From: an uncultured Hymenobacter sp.
Lineage (GTDB): Bacteria > Bacteroidota > Bacteroidia > Cytophagales > Hymenobacteraceae
Direction of reading: 5' to 3'
DNA length: 49,980 nt
Assembly: GCA_913778455.1 (NCBI GenBank)
Contig: CAJYVK010000189.1
Span: 1-49,980, forward strand
The translations under genes were made by a program, and so were the position numbers. Positions 14,901-23,226 of the stretch are shown piece by piece (positions within the stretch are counted from its first letter, which is position 1; each line of letters starts with the position of its first letter). The notes under the pieces are model-generated. The model did not search any database, was not told the DNA's origin, and saw only the letters and a list, made by a program, of their open reading frames with translations.

Positions 14901-16815
14901 ACCGCAGGCCATTGGTGGAACGTACTACAACGTCACGGTGACGAGCACCGGCGCGGCTACGCTGAGCAGCGACCTCAACGTAGTAGGTGCCATGACGGTG
15001 CAGGATGGCGGCTCTATCACCACCGATCCCGTAGCGTACTACATTCAGGGCTCGGGTAGCTTCGAGTTGCAAGCCGGTGCGACGCTCATCGAAACGAACG
15101 CGGCGGGCATAACCAACACCGGTAGCGCCGGATTCAAATTCTCAAAATCGACGCCTTCGTTTAGCACCGATGCCAACTACGTGTTCGCCGGTGGGGGCAA
15201 TCAATCGACGGGTGCGCTGCTGCCCCGTAGCGTGCGCAACCTCACCGTGGACAACGGGGCTACTCTTACGCTGACCAACCGCGTGGACGTGGCCCAGGTA
15301 GTGCGTTTGCAAAGTGGAAACATCAGCCAGGTTAGCTCCGGGAACCGCCGCCTGCTCCTGCGCTCGACGACGGCTGGCACGGCTTTAATTGACAATACCG
15401 GGGGCGTGGTCAACGGTTCGATTGGGGCCATGCAGCGCCTCATCACGGGTGGGGTTGCCACCACGGCTTATCGTCACTATAGCTCACCGGTGGCGGCGAT
15501 GTCGTTCGATAGCCTGCGTTCCGGCGGTTTTGTACCAGTAATAAATTCGGCTTATAACGCAAGCGCTACGCCCGGCACTACTGCGCCCTTCCCCACGGTA
15601 TTTGGCTACGACCAGGGCCGGATTGCCACGGCAACTTCCAACTACGGCGACTTCGACAAGGGGTGGTTCTCGCCCGCGGCTCTTTCCAGCACCATGACTC
15701 CGGGCCAGGGCTACACCGTGCAGGCTCCGGCCTCGACGCGTCCCGTCCGCTTTACCGGTGCCTTCAACAACGGGGCCCAGAACTCGGGTACGCTGAGCCG
15801 CGGCCCCGCCGCCGATGCCGGCTGGCAGCTGCTGGGCAATCCGTACCCCAGCCCCCTCGACTGGAGCACCGTGGACGCCACCCAGCGCCCGGGCATGGAT
15901 GCCGCCATCTACGTCTTCCAGAGCACCGGGCAGTATACGGGCACTTATCGCAGCTATACCAACGGCGTCGGGATTTCGCCGCTGGTAGAGGCGGGCTCGG
16001 GCTACTTTGCCCGCGTCTCGACCGCCGGTGTCGATGGCGCCGTGAACCTGACCAACGCCAACCGCGTCACCACCTTCGGCACGCAGAACGCTTTCGGCCG
16101 CACCGCCGCCGACCAGCGCCCGCAGCTACAGCTGCGCGTAACGAACGCCGACCTGGCCGACGTGACCTACCTCTACTTCGAAAATGGCGCCACTGCCGCC
16201 GTGGAAGCTGAGCGCGATGCCGTGAAGCTGGCTAATCCCTCGGGCCTGAGCCTGGGCACCCTGGCCGGGGCGACGCCGCTGGCCATCCAGGGCCTGGCCC
16301 CGCTCACCGGTACCGCCGAGGTGGTAATTCCGCTGGCGCTGGCTACCCCGGCCGCTGGCAGCTACGCCTTCGAAGTAGCCGACCTGGCCAACTTTGGCGG
16401 CATGACCATTTACCTGCGCGATACCGAAACCGGTACCCAGCAGGCGCTTGCGGCCGGTGGCCGCTACGCCTTCACGCTGGCTGCGGGCGCGACTGCTACC
16501 GGGCGCTTTGCGCTGGTGCTGCGCCCGACCGGGGCATTGGCTGCGACGTCGGCTCTCTCGGCCAGCACGGTCAGCCTGTTTCCGAATCCGGCCCACGGTA
16601 GCTTCACGGTGCAGCTGCCGCCGTTGGCGGGCCAGTCGGCGGTGCAGGCTACGCTGCTCAACGTGCTGGGCCAGTCGGTGGCCAGCCGCCGCATCGCCCT
16701 CACCGCCGCCGGTGCCAAAGCCGACTTCGACACCCGCAGCCTCGCCCCCGGTGTGTACGTGCTGCGCCTCGCCGCCGCTGGCCAGACGATGGTACAGCGC
16801 GTGACGGTAGAATAG
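11953..16815 (+). CDS. Secreted reprolysin-like zinc metalloprotease with type IX sorting domain
   Basis: 1620 residues from ATG 11953. A signal peptide ends near LSLGAYAQ. A propeptide-like region precedes the catalytic domain (TYRLALAATGEYTAFQGG). The zinc site is HEMGHQFGGNH at 354-364 (HExxHxxGxxH), followed by a Met-turn in STIMAYAGIC, as in metzincins of the reprolysin-like group. After it come a domain with TGNASPLITLPASGKVLPIG, two fibronectin type III-like domains (about 678-756 and 760-843), and a PPC-like domain starting NDECVAAVALPGG (about 847-975). A long region follows (about 980-1300) with a LLGNPYPSPLDWSTV block common in T9SS cargo. The C-terminal sorting domain runs from LFPNPAHGSF (1542) to the end. 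The protein is probably exported by type IX secretion and acts outside the cell. Confidence 0.92.
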   Translation: MINNYLRLVRVVGWLARCWRPALLVVLTGLLSLGAYAQKISGSFFSDDAGAKRAADASPLASALRASRSLTLNEPGLRASLATAPKEGRTGAALLVTLPLPDGTNARFRVVESSIMAPDLAAQFPNIKTYTGVGLDDPSATLRLDFTPAGFHAQVLSATTGSFFIDPVSRTDSQHYLSFWKRDMPGRSFGCDVKAGGGPGRRDAAPSGLRTSGPVLRTYRLALAATGEYTAFQGGTVSAAFAAMVTSVNRVVGVYEKELAVRMVLVSNTTSLIYTNGTTDPYTNNDGSTLLGENQTNVDRIIGSANYDIGHVFSTGGGGIAGLGVVCRNGQKAQGVTGSSRPVSDAFDIDYVAHEMGHQFGGNHTFNGVSGACNGNRNPSTAFEPGSGSTIMAYAGICTSANDLQPNSDPYFHVASYDEIQAYIATTSCAATASTGNASPLITLPASGKVLPIGTPFKLTASAFDPDNGALSYCWEEYDLASAGGAPADAQVVGVAAPLFRSFNPTADPTRYFPRLPSLVNNTTVFGERLPTVTRPLKFRVTVRDQNNGSQGIIGGVNSSAIVTLSTISTAGPFRVSYPDTTGLSLAGGSSQTITWKVAGTTGNGVNCANVNIRLSTDGGLTYPTLLLSGTTNDGSEAVTLPNLATTTARIMVEAADNYFFDISNYNFAITSSAVCAAPSGLTVSNVALYSATLNFTGSGAASYNIRTEPASTTQTVTGTTASLTGLTAGTTYRVFVQADCGTGGLSEEASTSFSTTAPSVCDAPTNLRQVASSATTATVSFTASASGPVNYTVTTSPATTTLTVTSSPFTLTGLSIGSTYTVSISSNCSTPGFSPVETLTVYTQPANDECVAAVALPGGPGCNSISGSVLGATQSLPPSTCSGAASTSANDVWYSFVPSGPIYSVSVSSSFDAVVEVFSGACGSLSSVDCVDDVAAGTETLNVTTLTPGQTYYVRVSPYNGVAGSGDFTLCAQALENLVVSAPQAIGGTYYNVTVTSTGAATLSSDLNVVGAMTVQDGGSITTDPVAYYIQGSGSFELQAGATLIETNAAGITNTGSAGFKFSKSTPSFSTDANYVFAGGGNQSTGALLPRSVRNLTVDNGATLTLTNRVDVAQVVRLQSGNISQVSSGNRRLLLRSTTAGTALIDNTGGVVNGSIGAMQRLITGGVATTAYRHYSSPVAAMSFDSLRSGGFVPVINSAYNASATPGTTAPFPTVFGYDQGRIATATSNYGDFDKGWFSPAALSSTMTPGQGYTVQAPASTRPVRFTGAFNNGAQNSGTLSRGPAADAGWQLLGNPYPSPLDWSTVDATQRPGMDAAIYVFQSTGQYTGTYRSYTNGVGISPLVEAGSGYFARVSTAGVDGAVNLTNANRVTTFGTQNAFGRTAADQRPQLQLRVTNADLADVTYLYFENGATAAVEAERDAVKLANPSGLSLGTLAGATPLAIQGLAPLTGTAEVVIPLALATPAAGSYAFEVADLANFGGMTIYLRDTETGTQQALAAGGRYAFTLAAGATATGRFALVLRPTGALAATSALSASTVSLFPNPAHGSFTVQLPPLAGQSAVQATLLNVLGQSVASRRIALTAAGAKADFDTRSLAPGVYVLRLAAAGQTMVQRVTVE

Positions 16816-16838
16816 CCTCGACGCTCGCTTGCGGCACT

Positions 16839-16874
16839 AAAAAGGCCCGCACCACCGTGGTGCGGGCCTTTTTT
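16839..16874 (+). terminator. Terminator after the metalloprotease gene
   Basis: A GCCCGCACCA/TGGTGCGGGC stem extended by A5/T6 tails with a 3-nt loop, 23 nt after the stop codon. Confidence 0.93.
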
Positions 16875-16916
16875 ACTTTGAAAGTAGTTGGAGTGAGCTT
16901 GAGTAGCCGAGGGAGG

Positions 16917-17007
16917 GTGCCCCCAAGCTCCAGCTCGGGAGGGCGGCCGGGGAGAGATAGATGCGTAAGCTCCCTAACCGCGCTCCCAAGCTGGAGCTTG
17001 GGGGTAC
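16917..17007. repeat. Long intergenic inverted repeat (30-nt arms)
   Basis: Arms 16917-16946 and 16978-17007 pair with a few mismatches around a 31-nt loop. The core is CCCCCAAGCTCCAGCT and its complement. It occupies the middle of the 364-nt space 16816-17179 between convergent genes; the space also holds a terminator at each end and no gene. Confidence 0.85.
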
Positions 17008-17121
17008 ACTACACGCAGAGCTGCCAACGAAGTGGATATCCTCTTTTCTCCATTCTTATCTCTCATTTGACCAGCAAGGTGAGTGGTTTTTAAACCGTCT
17101 GCCAGGCTCGGGACAGCCCAT

Positions 17122-17163
17122 AAAAAAACCCGGCCGTCATAGTTGAGTATGACGGTCGGGTTT
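17122..17163 (-). terminator. Terminator after the PAP2 gene
   Basis: Stem 17126-17141 with 17148-17163 (AAACCCGGCCGTCATA type, one mismatch), ending in T7 on the minus strand. It lies 17 nt after the PAP2 stop codon. Confidence 0.9.
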
Positions 17164-17179
17164 CAGCGTAAAAGCAATC

Positions 17180-17917
17180 TTATAAAGCTGCTGGCTCCTC
17201 CTGCTCGAAGAAGCTGGCCTCCGGGTGCTCGCCCGCCGCCCGTTGCGTAACGTGTCCGGCCAGCCAGTAAGCAAACCCCGCGAAGAAGGGGGCCGCCAGT
17301 ACATCGTACGTGTAGTGCACGCGCTGCACCAGCACCAGTAGACCGATGAGCAGCGCCGTCATCCCCAGCAGGGGCCGCAGCCAGCGCCCACGCACCGCCA
17401 GCGCCAGAATAGCTACCGTAGCCGTGTGCCCCGAAAAGAATAAGTCCTTAGTAATGGCGGCGTCGCCAGCCTGAAAAAACGCGGCCGTAAAGGGGTCGGG
17501 CATGGGCACCAAGTCGAGGGGTGGCGAGAGGGGCACCAGCCAGATGGCCAGCATGCGCAGTGCGAGCAGGATAAAATAGCCCCACAGCCCGCGCAAGAAT
17601 AGCGCCGGGTGCCGGGTAAGCCAAGCCACGGCCGCCAGTACCCCGCCGTACATGAGCACGAATACGGGTACGGCCACGTCGTAGCGGGGCAGCAGGTGCA
17701 GCAGCGGGTCGGCCAGTACGGGGCCGGGCCGCTGCTGAATGGCCGCGAAGAAGCCTGGGACGAAAGGCATCAGTCCCGCAAACCCCAGCACCAGCAGCAG
17801 CCAGCTCAGCCGAAACGCCGGCCGGGCCAGGGCCGGCCCCCAGGCGTCGGCCAGGGGCAGCTGCGCCTCGGCGGCAGCGGCACTAGAAGCGGGCGGAGCA
17901 ATGGGAGCGAGGGGCAT
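17180..17917 (-). CDS. PAP2-family phosphatase, sphingomyelin-synthase-like (PAP2_C)
   Basis: 245 residues with about six membrane helices. The catalytic signatures are KDLFFSGHTATVAI (H164) and RVHYTYDVLAAPFF (H201 and D205), the His-His-Asp triad arrangement of the sphingomyelin-synthase-like PAP2_C branch, distinct from the classic KxxxxxxRP/PSGH/SRxxxxxHxxxD pattern of ordinary PAP2 enzymes. Such enzymes transfer or hydrolyse phospho-headgroups on lipids at the membrane face. Bacteroidota make sphingolipids, so a role in their headgroup metabolism is possible but unproven. The N-terminal 25 residues are alanine-rich and probably cytoplasmic. The gene is divergent from the amidohydrolase gene, with 170 nt between the two starts. 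Confidence 0.85.
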   Translation of the reverse strand: MPLAPIAPPASSAAAAEAQLPLADAWGPALARPAFRLSWLLLVLGFAGLMPFVPGFFAAIQQRPGPVLADPLLHLLPRYDVAVPVFVLMYGGVLAAVAWLTRHPALFLRGLWGYFILLALRMLAIWLVPLSPPLDLVPMPDPFTAAFFQAGDAAITKDLFFSGHTATVAILALAVRGRWLRPLLGMTALLIGLLVLVQRVHYTYDVLAAPFFAGFAYWLAGHVTQRAAGEHPEASFFEQEEPAAL

Positions 17918-18074
17918 GGCGACAGGTGCTAAAGACTGGTTGGCGTGAATCCGACAAAAATAAGTCCAACCCGGCGCTTGTCAATACTAGTTCCTTCGCA
18001 ACCAATGATGTGGCTAGCGTTGTGATGTTGTTACTATTCTGTGTCGGCGTGCCGGGGCCGCGGGCGGGCGGCCG

Positions 18075-18082
18075 TACCTTGG
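18075..18082 (+). promoter_or_regulatory. -7-like element directly before the amidohydrolase gene
   Basis: TACCTTGG (one mismatch to TAnnTTTG) ends 5 nt before ATG 18088. Confidence 0.4.
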
Positions 18083-18087
18083 CCGTT

Positions 18088-19398
18088 ATGAAACACGCGC
18101 TTTCCTTTCTGCTGAGCAGCCTTGCCCTGGGGCTGCACGCCCCGGCTGCCCACGCCCAAAACGCCGCCCTCGCTGCCCGTATCGCGCAGCTAGCCGCCGC
18201 CGAGCAGCCCAAAGTAGTGGCCTGGCGGCACGACTTGCACGAGCACCCCGAGCTGGGCAACGAGGAAACCCGCACGGCGGCGCTCATCGCCACCCAGCTC
18301 AAAGCCCTGGGCCTGGAAGTGCAAACCGGCGTGGCCCGCACCGGCGTAGTGGGCCTGCTCAAGGGTGGCAAGCCCGGCCCCGTGGTGGCGCTACGGGCCG
18401 ACATGGACGGCCTGCCCATCACCGAGGCCAGCGGCCTGCCCTACGCCAGCGCCGTCAAAGCCACCTACCTGGGCCAGCCGGTGGGCGTGATGCACGCCTG
18501 CGGCCACGACACCCACGTAGCCATGCTGCTGGGGGCCGCCGAGGTACTGAGCAAAATGCGAAAAGACCTGCCCGGTACCGTCAAGTTTATCTTCCAGCCC
18601 GCTGAGGAAGGCTCGCTGCCCGGCACGGTAGGCGGGGCCAAGCTGATGGTGCAGGAGGGCGTACTCGAAAACCCCAAGGTTGATGCCATTTTCGGGCTGC
18701 ACATCTGGGCCTCGGCCCCGGTGGGCCAGCTGCAATACCGTCCCCGGGGCGAGATGGCCAGCTCCGACCGTTTTTCTATTAAGATCATGGGCAAGGGTGC
18801 CCACGGCGCCAAGCCCTGGGCGAGTATCGACCCGGTAGTAACGGCCGCCGAAATCATCACCGCGCTTCAGACCATCGTGAGCCGCCAGGTAGACCTTACG
18901 CAGGATGCCGCCGTGGTAACGGTAGGTACCGTGCAAGCCGGCGTGCGCTACAACATCATTCCGCCCGATGCCTCGCTCAGCGGGACCATCCGGGCCTTCA
19001 GCCCTGAAACCCAGCAGCGCATCTGGGCAGCTATCAAGCGCACCGCCACTGGCATAGCGGCGGCCAACGGGGCCACTGCCGAGGTGGGTATCGAGCCCTA
19101 TGTGCCCGTCACGTACAACGACCCGGCCCTCACGGCGCGGATGCTGCCCACGCTTCAGCGCACCGCTGGGGCGGCCAATGTGGTGGAAATAAAGGCCGTG
19201 ACCGGGGCCGAAGACTTTGCCTGCTACCAGGAGAAGGTACCGGGCCTGTTCATTTTTCTGGGGGGGACGCCGCCCGGTACCGATTTCAGCACCGTGGCCG
19301 ACCACCACACGGCGGGCTTCAAAGTGGATGACAGCGCCTTGCCGCTGGGAGTGAAAACGCTGGCAACGCTGGCTGTCGATTACTTGAGTAAGAAATAA
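18088..19398 (+). CDS. Secreted M20-family amidohydrolase
   Basis: 436 residues from ATG 18088, chosen because it begins a signal peptide (MKHALSFLLSSLALGL, cleavage after AHAQ). The frame is open further upstream, but that part has no signal sequence. Family M20D (IAA-amino acid hydrolase, hippurate hydrolase, N-acyl-amino-acid amidohydrolase): RHDLHEHPELGNEE (47-60), LRADMDGLPI, the metal ligands C138 and H140 in HACGHDTHVAM, PAEEG (171-175), and the dimerisation domain start KIMGKGAHGAKPW. The C-terminal GAEDFACYQEKVPG and HHTAGFKVDD complete the site. It probably hydrolyses N-acyl amino acids or small peptide conjugates in the periplasm. It ends one base before a long hairpin shared with the convergent barrel gene. 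Confidence 0.92.
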   Translation: MKHALSFLLSSLALGLHAPAAHAQNAALAARIAQLAAAEQPKVVAWRHDLHEHPELGNEETRTAALIATQLKALGLEVQTGVARTGVVGLLKGGKPGPVVALRADMDGLPITEASGLPYASAVKATYLGQPVGVMHACGHDTHVAMLLGAAEVLSKMRKDLPGTVKFIFQPAEEGSLPGTVGGAKLMVQEGVLENPKVDAIFGLHIWASAPVGQLQYRPRGEMASSDRFSIKIMGKGAHGAKPWASIDPVVTAAEIITALQTIVSRQVDLTQDAAVVTVGTVQAGVRYNIIPPDASLSGTIRAFSPETQQRIWAAIKRTATGIAAANGATAEVGIEPYVPVTYNDPALTARMLPTLQRTAGAANVVEIKAVTGAEDFACYQEKVPGLFIFLGGTPPGTDFSTVADHHTAGFKVDDSALPLGVKTLATLAVDYLSKK

Positions 19399-19480
19399 CT
19401 GTAGGGTAAGCTTTAGCTTGCCCGGCGCTCGGTGGGTTGTCGCTCGTCTGACGCCGGGCAAGCTCAAGCTTACCCTACAG
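19399..19480. repeat. Inverted repeat between convergent genes, probable bidirectional terminator
   Basis: Arms 19399-19427 and 19452-19480 (29 nt, one mismatch; core GGTAAGCTTTAGCTTGCC) with a 24-nt loop and T4 on the right. It begins at the base after the amidohydrolase stop and ends 4 nt before the stop of the barrel gene. Confidence 0.88.
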
Positions 19481-19483
19481 TTT

Positions 19484-20221
19484 TCAGTCGTTGTGTACCA
19501 AGGGTTTGCCGTGGCCTTTGCCCAGCGAGAATTCGGCTTTAAAGCCCAGCGTGGCAAAGGCGTCGAGCACCTTGGGATTGCCGCGCTGGCTGATATCGTC
19601 GAGCATGTCGGTGCTGGTGAAGTAATACAAGCCTTCGAGCGTGAAGGCCAGGCGCTGAGAAGCCCGGAGGGTGACGCCGCCCCCCAGCGGTAGTACGCCG
19701 GCCAGCGCCGGGTACATATTGCGCCCCTCAGGTGCCAGGGGTTGGTTGTACTGCCCCGCCGCGGGCTTAAATAGCAGGGCTCCTACGCCCGCCTCCACAA
19801 AAACCAGCACCGGCATCTCCTTGTGGTTGGGGCCGAGGTAGAGGCTTTTATCGGCAAACAGGTTGTAGCGCAGACGGCCGGTGAGCATGCCGTCGTCGCT
19901 GCTAAAGTCGTAGCCACGCTCGGGAAAGCGGTCTACTGCCTTGAGGTGGAAGTAGCTCAGGTCGGCCACCACGGTGACGTGCGGGCTGAGGGGTTTGGCC
20001 AGCCCGGCGTTGATGCCCACCCGCAGGGTATTGTCCTTGAGCCGGTCGGTAAGGTCGCCGTTGTAATAGGCCACGTTCAACCCAAAATTGACGCGTAGCG
20101 GCAGGCGGCGGTAGGGCTGCCCGGCGGTGGTAAAAAAGCGGCGGGGGGGGCGGTAGCCCGGGGGGGCAGCTACCGCGGCCAGGCTGCTACTCAGCAGCAA
20201 GCTCAGTAAAAGGGTTCGCAT
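19484..20221 (-). CDS. Outer-membrane beta-barrel protein
   Basis: 245 residues from ATG 20221, which starts the signal peptide MRTLLLSLLLSSSLAAVAA. The mature part alternates short amphipathic strands with turns: LRVNFGLNVAYYNGDL, LRVGINAGLAKPLS, VTVVADLSYFHLKAV, MLTGRLRYNLFAD, VLVFVEAGVGALLFKP, LAFTLEGLYYFTSTDMLDDI and FATLGFKAEFSLG. About eight strands fit a small barrel of the kind seen in Bacteroidota outer-membrane proteins of the DUF6089/OmpW-like type. No function can be assigned. Its own -7-like element lies 6 nt before the start. Confidence 0.8.
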   Translation of the reverse strand: MRTLLLSLLLSSSLAAVAAPPGYRPPRRFFTTAGQPYRRLPLRVNFGLNVAYYNGDLTDRLKDNTLRVGINAGLAKPLSPHVTVVADLSYFHLKAVDRFPERGYDFSSDDGMLTGRLRYNLFADKSLYLGPNHKEMPVLVFVEAGVGALLFKPAAGQYNQPLAPEGRNMYPALAGVLPLGGGVTLRASQRLAFTLEGLYYFTSTDMLDDISQRGNPKVLDAFATLGFKAEFSLGKGHGKPLVHND

Positions 20222-20227
20222 CGGCAA

Positions 20228-20235
20228 GAAAAGTA
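20228..20235 (-). promoter_or_regulatory. -7-like element before the barrel gene
   Basis: TACTTTTC on the minus strand (one mismatch to TAnnTTTG) ends 6 nt before ATG 20221. Confidence 0.35.
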
Positions 20236-20348
20236 GTGCGCTCGGTAGCCAGCTAAACGGAGCCGGCGTAGGAAGCCCCATACGGCGGAGGCGGGCCGCT
20301 CGTTGGCCCCGCCGGGCGGGCAGCGGGGCAGTATCTTGCGGGCTCTAC

Positions 20349-20356
20349 TTGGTTTG
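20349..20356 (+). promoter_or_regulatory. -7-like element before the glucanotransferase gene
   Basis: TTGGTTTG (one mismatch to TAnnTTTG) ends 5 nt before ATG 20362. Confidence 0.35.
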
Positions 20357-20361
20357 CCTGC

Positions 20362-23145
20362 ATGATACTTCGCTTTTCCCTGCCCTACCGCACCACCTAC
20401 GGCCAGCGCCTGGTGGTTTGCGGCTCCTTGCCCGCGCTGGGCCACTGGAACGTAGCCCACGCCCTGCCCCTTGCCTACGACGAAGCTACCACCCGCTGGA
20501 GCGGTGAAGTAGAGGTGCCGGCTGCCACCCCCGAGGTGAGCTACAAGTACGTGCTGCTCTTCGAGGGCGGCGGCGTAGTATGGGAATGGGGCGACAACCG
20601 CCAGCTACCCCTGCCCGCCGACGCGGCCCCGGCTGCCCTGGCCGTGCGCGACTTTTGGCGGGCCCCGGCCCAGCCCGACAACGAGCTGTTCACGGCGGCC
20701 TTTACCAAGGCGCTGTTTCGGCGGCCGGCCCCGCAGCCGGGCATTGGCACGGCCAGCCCGGCTAAGAAACCCACCGGCAAAGGCAAAAAATCCGCTCCGG
20801 TCGCTGCTCCCGCGCCCGCTACCGTGCGCTTCCGCCTCGAAGCGCCCCGCGTCGACCCGCACCATCAGGTGTGCGTGCTGGGCTCCGACCCCGCGCTGGG
20901 CAATTGGGATAATACCAACCCGCTCATTCTCTCCGACGCCGCCTACCCCGCCTGGCAGGCCGACCTGGCCCTGCAAAGCCCCGACGCCGAGCTGCGCTAC
21001 AAATACGGCCTCTGGAGCCCCGAGCGCCACGCCGTGGTGCAGCTCGAAACCGGCGACGACCGGGTGCTGCCCGCCGGCACCAGCCAGCCCGGCACCCTCA
21101 CCGTGCTCGACGACGAGGGCTTCCGCTACGCGGCCCAGCCCTGGCGCGGGGCCGGCGTAGCCATGCCCGTGTTCTCGCTGCGCAGCGAAAATGGCCTGGG
21201 CGTGGGCGAATTCAGCGATCTGAAGCTGCTCATCGACTGGGCCGCGAAAACGGGCCTTAACATGGTGCAGATCCTGCCCATCAACGATACCACGGCTACC
21301 CACACCTGGGTCGATTCGTATCCTTACGCCGCCATTTCGGTGTTTGCCCTGCACCCGCAGTACCTGCACCTAGAAGGCATTGCCGAGCTCAAGGCCAAGG
21401 CGGCCCGCGCCGAGCTGGCGAAAATCAAGGCCGAGCTGAACGCCAAGGATTTCGTGGACTACGAGGCCGTGATGAACGCCAAGTGGAAATTTCTCAAGCT
21501 GTTGTATCAGCAGGAGAAAAAGAAATTCTTGGCCGACCCCGAGTTCCATAAGTTCAAGGCGGAGCAGGCGAGCTGGCTGATTCCGTACGCGGCGTTTTCG
21601 GCGCTGCGCGAGCGCTTCGGTACGGCCGATTTCCACCAGTGGCCCCGCGAGTTTCACGCCCCGGTGGGCCTGGCGGCGCTCACCGACGAGCACGGCCCCG
21701 ACTTCGACGAGTTTGGCCTGCACTTCTTTACCCAGTTTCACCTCGACAAGCAGCTGCGGGCCGCCGTGGACTACGGCCGCACCAAGGGCGTGGTATTGAA
21801 GGGTGACCTGCCCATCGGCATCTACCGCCACTCGGTCGATGCCTGGACCCAGCCCGAGCTTTACCACATGGACCAGCAGGCCGGGGCACCGCCCGACGAT
21901 TTCTCGACCAGCGGCCAGAACTGGCGCTTCCCCACCTACAACTGGGAGCGCATGGCCCAGGACAACTACCAGTGGTGGCGCCAGCGCCTGGGCCACCTGG
22001 CCCGCTACTTCGACGCCCTGCGCATCGACCACATCCTGGGCTTTTTCCGCATCTGGGAAATGCCCGAAAACTCGGTCGAGGGCCTGCTCGGGCACTTCGC
22101 CCCGGCCCTGCCCCTGCACCGCGACGAGATTCAGCGCCGGCTGGGGTGGTTTGACTACGGCCGCCTCTGCGCCCCCTACATCCGCTGGCACTTGCTGGAG
22201 CGCACTTTCGGCGGCGAGGCCCAGGCCGTGTTCGACGAGTTTATGGTGGCTGACCAGTACGGGGCCATTCAGCTCAAGCCGCAGGTGAGCAGCCAGCGCC
22301 TCATCGAAACCTACGTCGATGAGCAGCTTGCTACCCACCCCGAGCGGGCGGAGTTCCTGCTGCGGGTGCGGCCGGGCCTGTACCACTTCGTCAACGAGGT
22401 GCTGTTCTTGCCCGCGGGCAACGACTACTATCACCCGCGCATCACCCTCAACAAAACCGCCAGCTTTGCCGAGCTGGCCGACGACGAGAGCCGCCGCCGG
22501 CTCTACGACGACATCTACGTCGATTACTTCTACCACCGCCACGAGGAGTTCTGGCGCGAGCAGGGGCTCATCAAGCTGCCGGCCGTGCGCTACGCCACCG
22601 ACATGCTCATCTGCGGCGAAGACCTGGGCATGGTGCCCGCCTCGGTGCCCGGCGTGATGCACCAGCTCGGCATTCTGGGTCTCAACATCCAGCGGATGCC
22701 CAGCAACCCCGCCACCGAGTTTGGCCACCCGGCCGACGCGCCCTACCTCTCGGTGGTCACGACTGGCAGCCACGACATGAGCACCCTGCGCGGCTGGTGG
22801 GAAGAAGACCACGTGCGCAGCCAGCGCTTTTTTGAAACTACGCTGGGCCACTGGCGCCAGCTCGCGCCCTACTACTGCGAGCCCTGGGTGGTGCGCGAGG
22901 TGCTCCAGCAGCACTTGGCCTCGCCCGCAATGTGGGCCGTATTCCCATTTCAAGACTTTTTGGGCATGGATGCCAGCCTGCGCCGCGCCAACCCGCACGA
23001 CGAGCAAATCAACGTTCCCAGTAACCCCCAACACTTCTGGAAGTACCGCCTGCACCTCAATCTCGAAGAGTTGCTCGATGCCGTCGGCTTCAACGAGCCG
23101 GTGCGGGCGCTGGTCGAGGCCAGCGGGCGCGGCCCGGCGTATTAA
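20362..23145 (+). CDS. malQ: 4-alpha-glucanotransferase (GH77, DPE2-like) with two CBM20 domains
   Basis: 927 residues. Two CBM20 starch-binding domains come first (about 1-95, YGQRLVVCGSLPALGHWN; and 150-255, DPHHQVCVLGSDPALGNWD), separated by a Lys/Ala/Pro linker. The GH77 domain follows from about 265 (MPVFSLRSENGLGVGEFSDL). Active-site signatures: RIDHILGF (nucleophile D556), GEDLGMVP (acid/base E753) and SHDMSTLRGWWEED (H804). CBM20 pairs on a GH77 enzyme and an insert-bearing catalytic domain are the layout of plant DPE2 and related bacterial proteins, which move glucosyl units between maltose and glycogen or heteroglycan. No signal peptide is present, so it acts in the cytosol on maltodextrin or glycogen. 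No other glycan gene is adjacent. The ATG gives an N-terminus that begins directly with the first CBM20 strand. Confidence 0.95.
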   Translation: MILRFSLPYRTTYGQRLVVCGSLPALGHWNVAHALPLAYDEATTRWSGEVEVPAATPEVSYKYVLLFEGGGVVWEWGDNRQLPLPADAAPAALAVRDFWRAPAQPDNELFTAAFTKALFRRPAPQPGIGTASPAKKPTGKGKKSAPVAAPAPATVRFRLEAPRVDPHHQVCVLGSDPALGNWDNTNPLILSDAAYPAWQADLALQSPDAELRYKYGLWSPERHAVVQLETGDDRVLPAGTSQPGTLTVLDDEGFRYAAQPWRGAGVAMPVFSLRSENGLGVGEFSDLKLLIDWAAKTGLNMVQILPINDTTATHTWVDSYPYAAISVFALHPQYLHLEGIAELKAKAARAELAKIKAELNAKDFVDYEAVMNAKWKFLKLLYQQEKKKFLADPEFHKFKAEQASWLIPYAAFSALRERFGTADFHQWPREFHAPVGLAALTDEHGPDFDEFGLHFFTQFHLDKQLRAAVDYGRTKGVVLKGDLPIGIYRHSVDAWTQPELYHMDQQAGAPPDDFSTSGQNWRFPTYNWERMAQDNYQWWRQRLGHLARYFDALRIDHILGFFRIWEMPENSVEGLLGHFAPALPLHRDEIQRRLGWFDYGRLCAPYIRWHLLERTFGGEAQAVFDEFMVADQYGAIQLKPQVSSQRLIETYVDEQLATHPERAEFLLRVRPGLYHFVNEVLFLPAGNDYYHPRITLNKTASFAELADDESRRRLYDDIYVDYFYHRHEEFWREQGLIKLPAVRYATDMLICGEDLGMVPASVPGVMHQLGILGLNIQRMPSNPATEFGHPADAPYLSVVTTGSHDMSTLRGWWEEDHVRSQRFFETTLGHWRQLAPYYCEPWVVREVLQQHLASPAMWAVFPFQDFLGMDASLRRANPHDEQINVPSNPQHFWKYRLHLNLEELLDAVGFNEPVRALVEASGRGPAY

Positions 23146-23157
23146 TGCCGTTTCAAT

Positions 23158-23192
23158 ATGGATAGCGCGGGGCGCAGCCCCGCGCTATCCAT
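23158..23192. repeat. 15-bp perfect hairpin
   Basis: Arms 23158-23172 and 23178-23192 (GGATAGCGCGGGG core) around 5 nt, 12 nt after the malQ stop codon. It lacks a T tract and may be a repeat element or an mRNA end stabiliser. Confidence 0.8.
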
Positions 23193-23226
23193 GCGTACTC
23201 ACCGCCACCTCGCGTTTGCTTCCGGC

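Noticed and set aside
16961..17146. Short plus-strand frames in the space between the metalloprotease and PAP2 genes
   Set aside because: They consist of the inverted repeat and a terminator sequence; there is no start signal and no protein-like composition.
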